Origin: Flavobacterium psychrophilum
Lineage (GTDB): Bacteria > Bacteroidota > Bacteroidia > Flavobacteriales > Flavobacteriaceae
Reading direction: 5' to 3'
Assembly (NCBI GenBank): GCA_003243255.1
Contig: QFQM01000091.1
Coordinates: 1-17,391, forward strand
DNA: 17,391 nucleotides
Positions 14,573 through 17,391 of the stretch are shown in pieces. Under the pieces are notes generated by a model. It searched no databases. It was given only the letters and a program-made list of their open reading frames with translations, and was not told the origin of the DNA. Positions within the stretch are counted from its first letter, which is position 1; the number at the start of each line of letters is the position of its first letter. The position numbers and the translations under genes are program-made.

Positions 14573-16240
14573 CTAATTCAGTTTCTTACTTATTTTCTTG
14601 AGATACGCTTCCGTTTTCTCTTTATCAGGAAGCGTCGTAATTTCTTTTCCTAGTGCCTTTTCAAACTCATATTGAGCGGCAGTGTAATAGCCTTTATTGT
14701 AAAAATACAGTCCCGCTTTATAATATACTACCCAAAAATCAGGATTTAATGCCTGATAATGCCTTATATATGACTCATCAAGAGGTGTTTTATCTTTTAT
14801 AGCCTTATCTACTTTACGGTCTTCTATCCTGAAATTTTCATAATTCCTGTATGCCTGCGAATTTACGAATTCGTCTTGGGGTATTGCAAGGGAATCTATT
14901 GCAAGCGATACGGTAGTATTTTTATGTTCTTTGCCAAACACCTCATCAAGGTCATAAGCAGCATACTCACCCAACTGATACGGATTAGACGAAACCCACA
15001 CGAGCCTTTGTTCCGGTTTGAATATAACTGAGTGATGCGCCAACAGCTGATTGACTGCTTTTTCATTGCCATAACCCAATGCCAGTTCGTTTAGCCCTTT
15101 GGTATCCCTCATGATTGCCGCTGCCTTTTCAGGATTGATTTTATCCTGCTCACCGAGGAGTTCGGTCATACGTTCAAACCTGTATTCAGAATGGCTGTTT
15201 TTAATAGCGTAATTATTGTTTTCGTCTCCTTTGTAAGCATCGCTCTGAAAATGATTGGAACAAACAAGCTGCGACGAATTTGGCATTTCAAACACACCAA
15301 ACTTATTAGGCGACACTTCAATCAATACCGTTTTATGGTCATTGGCGCTGCCTACCATAATGCTTTCCGAGACAAAAACCTCATGCTTCTTCGCAATGGC
15401 AATAGCCTCATCCGTATTTTTAGCGTACTGAAGTATCTGTCGTGTAAGCAGGGATATGGGGGTTTTTGCTACAAGCGGCATATCTGACTTACCTGAGTTA
15501 ATGGTAACCGTAAGCCCTTCGGTATTCATACCTGAAAGTGTACCTATCATTCCTGCCCAGGCAATTGAAACGTATGGATAACCTGTAGAAGGTTTTATAA
15601 ATGAAATCAGTTTATTCTTTGCGAAATCATCGCCGGCATAAAAGTCAAGGTTACGGGCAATGAGCAGCGAGCCGTCTTCCGACTTATCTCCCCATACCGA
15701 AAAAGAGGTACAGCCTACCAGCGAAAGATCGCTCAATGCATGGCCAATATCGTGGGCTGCGTGCAGGTAAAGTGAACGAAGGTATGGCGGGGCTACATAG
15801 TCGTAATCATGAGAAAGGTATTGCGAAAGTCCGTAAATCTCGGTCTTGTATTCCGGTTCTACATGCAGGTACAGTTTCCTGTTATACCATTTAAGGAACT
15901 GTCTCAGCATTTTCAGCTTGAATTCAGAAGGCACGATCTCTTTTACCTTTTCGAAAAAAACCTGCTCCTGATAATGTATAAGATCCTGAGAGAGGGCTCC
16001 AGTAACCAATCCTCTTTGCAACGGATCACCTTCGGCATAAAGTTCCCATAGGCCCTGTTTGTTCTTCAGTAAAAAGTTATTACCACTTTGAAACGTACTG
16101 TCATTTTGTTTCACCACAACAGGTACGGTGCCATTATAGCCTTCGGTAACCGGTTTATCATGAAGAGAATTATATGTACCGCACGACGACAGTAACAGTA
16201 CTGTACAGCATAGTAGCAGATAACATATAATCTTTCTCAT
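14573..16240 (-). CDS. C45-type N-terminal-nucleophile acyltransferase lipoprotein
   Basis: This 555-residue protein has a lipoprotein signal ending in the lipobox LSSC with lipidated C20, so it is anchored in a membrane, likely the outer one. Its central domain matches the peptidase C45/acyl-CoA:6-aminopenicillanate acyltransferase family. LVGCTSFSVWG places the putative self-processed nucleophile at C177, followed by GSLLIARNLDF and GMNTEGLTVTINSG. Enzymes of this family cleave themselves before the Cys and then hydrolyse or transfer acyl groups on amides or esters. About 50 C-terminal residues (NPDFWVVYYKAGLYFYNKG) look like a TPR helix pair. One-base gaps on both sides tie it to the oxidoreductase and ligase genes. 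The substrate is unknown; a pigment ester or amide fits the context. Confidence 0.85.
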   Translation of the reverse strand: MRKIICYLLLCCTVLLLSSCGTYNSLHDKPVTEGYNGTVPVVVKQNDSTFQSGNNFLLKNKQGLWELYAEGDPLQRGLVTGALSQDLIHYQEQVFFEKVKEIVPSEFKLKMLRQFLKWYNRKLYLHVEPEYKTEIYGLSQYLSHDYDYVAPPYLRSLYLHAAHDIGHALSDLSLVGCTSFSVWGDKSEDGSLLIARNLDFYAGDDFAKNKLISFIKPSTGYPYVSIAWAGMIGTLSGMNTEGLTVTINSGKSDMPLVAKTPISLLTRQILQYAKNTDEAIAIAKKHEVFVSESIMVGSANDHKTVLIEVSPNKFGVFEMPNSSQLVCSNHFQSDAYKGDENNNYAIKNSHSEYRFERMTELLGEQDKINPEKAAAIMRDTKGLNELALGYGNEKAVNQLLAHHSVIFKPEQRLVWVSSNPYQLGEYAAYDLDEVFGKEHKNTTVSLAIDSLAIPQDEFVNSQAYRNYENFRIEDRKVDKAIKDKTPLDESYIRHYQALNPDFWVVYYKAGLYFYNKGYYTAAQYEFEKALGKEITTLPDKEKTEAYLKKISKKLN

Positions 16241-16241
16241 T

Positions 16242-17147
16242 TTAATGGCCTAACTCAGCATTTATCTTATTTATCAGGTAGTCTTTGCCTAAAATTTCGC
16301 AGCAGGTAACAACCGCCCCTATAGTAACGCCCAAAACACCATGCATATTGATGCTTTGGCCTGTAAAGTAAAAATTATCAATTTTGGTTTTGGCCGATAT
16401 AAAAGTCTTCATCGGACTATTAGAATCTTTTACATAGCCATACAGGTTACCATTTTGCCCGCCAATGTAATCCCGATAAGAAAGCGGTGTAGAGGTATGC
16501 ACCGATTTGATGCACTCCCTTATCCCCGGGAATTTCTTCTCCACTTCTTTCAGGAACTGTTCGGTTTTCTGCTCTTTAAAACGGGCATACTCTTCACCCC
16601 TGTCAAACTCTTCGGCAGTAGTATTATGGGTATGTGCCCATTGCTTCACATCGTTAAAGTCCATAAAGGTAATCAGCGTCATGCTTTCTGCCCACTCTTC
16701 CTGTTTTGCCGAAACATTCATCGAAGCCATATAGGCTTCCGGCCATGAATCAGGAGTTGTATTAATAGCATCCCACACCCTTGTACTGTCCTTAAAATGA
16801 TAGTAATTATGGTTCAGGTATTTAAATGTTCCGGGCTTGAATACGATATAAAGACTAAAAGCAGAATACACACACTCTAATCCCTGAATACGGTTATAGT
16901 ACGATTTCCTGAATTTTTCTTTGCCTATAAAATCAAGTGTTGTTTTGGGTTCAATGTTAGAGATAAAAATATCCCCAAAAACCTCTTCCCCTGTTTTTAT
17001 CTTAGCCGAGACAAGCTTATCGCCTTCAAAGCCAAAGCCGTTTACCTCCTTGTATTTATAGGTTTCGCCTCCGTATTTTTTAAGCTGTTTTATCAGCTGC
17101 TTTGTAATCTGGCTTCCGCCATTAACGCATCGCCAGGCACTTTGCAT
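16242..17147 (-). CDS. Phytoene-desaturase-like FAD oxidoreductase, 5'-truncated
   Basis: These 301 residues are the C-terminal part of a CrtI/retinol-saturase-like flavoprotein, normally about 500 residues. The family pattern is visible from SAWRCVNGGSQITKQL, through SNIEPKTTLDFIG and STPLSYRDYIGG, to the C-terminal FAD motif FYFTGQSINMHGVLGVTIGA. The whole N-terminal FAD Rossmann domain is absent. Homologous sequence continues upstream of the ATG at 17147 for about four codons (VNSY, to 17159), then becomes unrelated and meets TAA at 17172-17174. The ATG is thus an internal Met, not a natural start, and as written the protein could not bind FAD normally. Homologues in flexirubin-type clusters presumably dehydrogenate a polyene or lipid intermediate. 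The stop is one base from the next gene's ATG. Confidence 0.85.
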   Translation of the reverse strand: MQSAWRCVNGGSQITKQLIKQLKKYGGETYKYKEVNGFGFEGDKLVSAKIKTGEEVFGDIFISNIEPKTTLDFIGKEKFRKSYYNRIQGLECVYSAFSLYIVFKPGTFKYLNHNYYHFKDSTRVWDAINTTPDSWPEAYMASMNVSAKQEEWAESMTLITFMDFNDVKQWAHTHNTTAEEFDRGEEYARFKEQKTEQFLKEVEKKFPGIRECIKSVHTSTPLSYRDYIGGQNGNLYGYVKDSNSPMKTFISAKTKIDNFYFTGQSINMHGVLGVTIGAVVTCCEILGKDYLINKINAELGH

Positions 17148-17168
17148 ATATGAATTTACTTTCTCTAG

Positions 17169-17342
17169 ACGTTAGTCGGCTTGACAAATGAATTAGAACC
17201 GAAGAATTATGGTGGTTTTTTTTTAACATCTGGAGTAGAACTTCAGTTTCCTTTACGAGTATCCATTGAAGATGTTGAACAGGCGAGACGACTAGGATCT
17301 AGTCTTGAAATGGATCTGGGTTTAGCAAAGTCAGTACTTTAA
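17169..17342 (+). CDS. Unidentified open frame without start codon, right of the junction
   Basis: From the stop TAG at 17166-17168 a plus-strand frame stays open for 57 codons to TAA at 17340-17342. It reads in part GGFFLTSGVELQFPLRVS and then IEDVEQARRLGSSLEMDLG. The composition looks like soluble protein, but I do not recognise a family. There is no ATG near its beginning (TTG at 17181 is the only candidate), so it looks like the C-terminal end of a gene whose 5' part is missing. A run of nine T at 17216-17224 lies inside it; one more T would join the frame to an ATG at 17209, so a sequencing indel is possible. No other frame on either strand in this stretch is as long. Confidence is low. 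Confidence 0.35.
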   Translation, partial: TLVGLTNELEPKNYGGFFLTSGVELQFPLRVSIEDVEQARRLGSSLEMDLGLAKSVL

Positions 17343-17391
17343 TGCTTAAAAGAAATTTTACTCAGGTATCGAAGAAAAATAGAAGCAAATT
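17342..17391 (+). CDS. Start of an open frame coupled by TAATG, cut by the window end
   Basis: The ATG at 17342-17344 overlaps the stop of the previous frame by one base (TAATG) and the frame stays open to the end of the window: MLKRNFTQVSKKNRSK. The fragment is basic and too short to identify. The overlap is the same kind seen at 1845 in this window and is the main argument that both frames are genuine genes. Confidence 0.3.
   Translation, partial: MLKRNFTQVSKKNRSK

Noticed and set aside
17216..17224. Run of nine T as a terminator
   Set aside because: No GC-rich hairpin precedes it; it lies in an open reading frame and is more important as a possible sequencing-indel site.

Overview
The window looks like chromosomal DNA of a Flavobacteriaceae member, most likely Flavobacterium or a close relative. 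The evidence is the gene content (nrdB next to a DUF3109 gene, a flavobacterial-type aspartate kinase, a PaaK-like ligase beside a C45 lipoprotein), AT-rich intergenic DNA, no recognisable Shine-Dalgarno sites, and several good matches to the Bacteroidetes -7 promoter element TAnnTTTG placed 10-40 bases before start codons. Most of the window is ordinary housekeeping sequence; the less ordinary parts are the last 3-4 kb and the intergenic repeats.

Layout, left to right. Bases 1-59 hold the first 19 codons of nrdB (minus), followed by its upstream region. A DUF3109 cysteine-cluster gene (304-891, minus) diverges from a plus-strand set: marC-family gene, a 65-residue two-helix membrane protein, and a single-domain FAD protein coupled to it by a TAATG overlap. 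Then comes a minus-strand group: HupE/UreJ-like membrane protein, dCMP deaminase and S41 C-terminal processing protease. A TerB-like gene (plus) converges on fbp (minus). A GNAT acetyltransferase and lysC form a plus-strand pair. They converge on a small multi-helix membrane protein (minus), which diverges from a 1138-residue predicted outer-membrane beta-barrel gene (plus). The right end is a tight minus-strand operon with 1-base gaps: phytoene-desaturase-like FAD oxidoreductase (5' part missing), Cys-nucleophile C45 acyltransferase lipoprotein, and PaaK-like AMP-forming ligase. This combination is what I associate with flexirubin-type (aryl polyene plus dialkylresorcinol) pigment clusters of Bacteroidetes.

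Two things stand out. First, all four convergent gene junctions carry inverted-repeat structure. At two of them a strong intrinsic terminator sits exactly between inverted arms built of 7- or 8-base periodic units. At a third, three copies of a TTCCC-GTA-GGGAA-like palindrome are spread over 156 bases. Second, at about position 17160 the oxidoreductase loses its homology and hits a stop, while an unrelated plus-strand reading frame, itself without a start codon, begins at the same place and ends in a TAATG overlap with another open frame. Two genes truncated back to back at one point mean a rearrangement, an insertion or a chimeric join.
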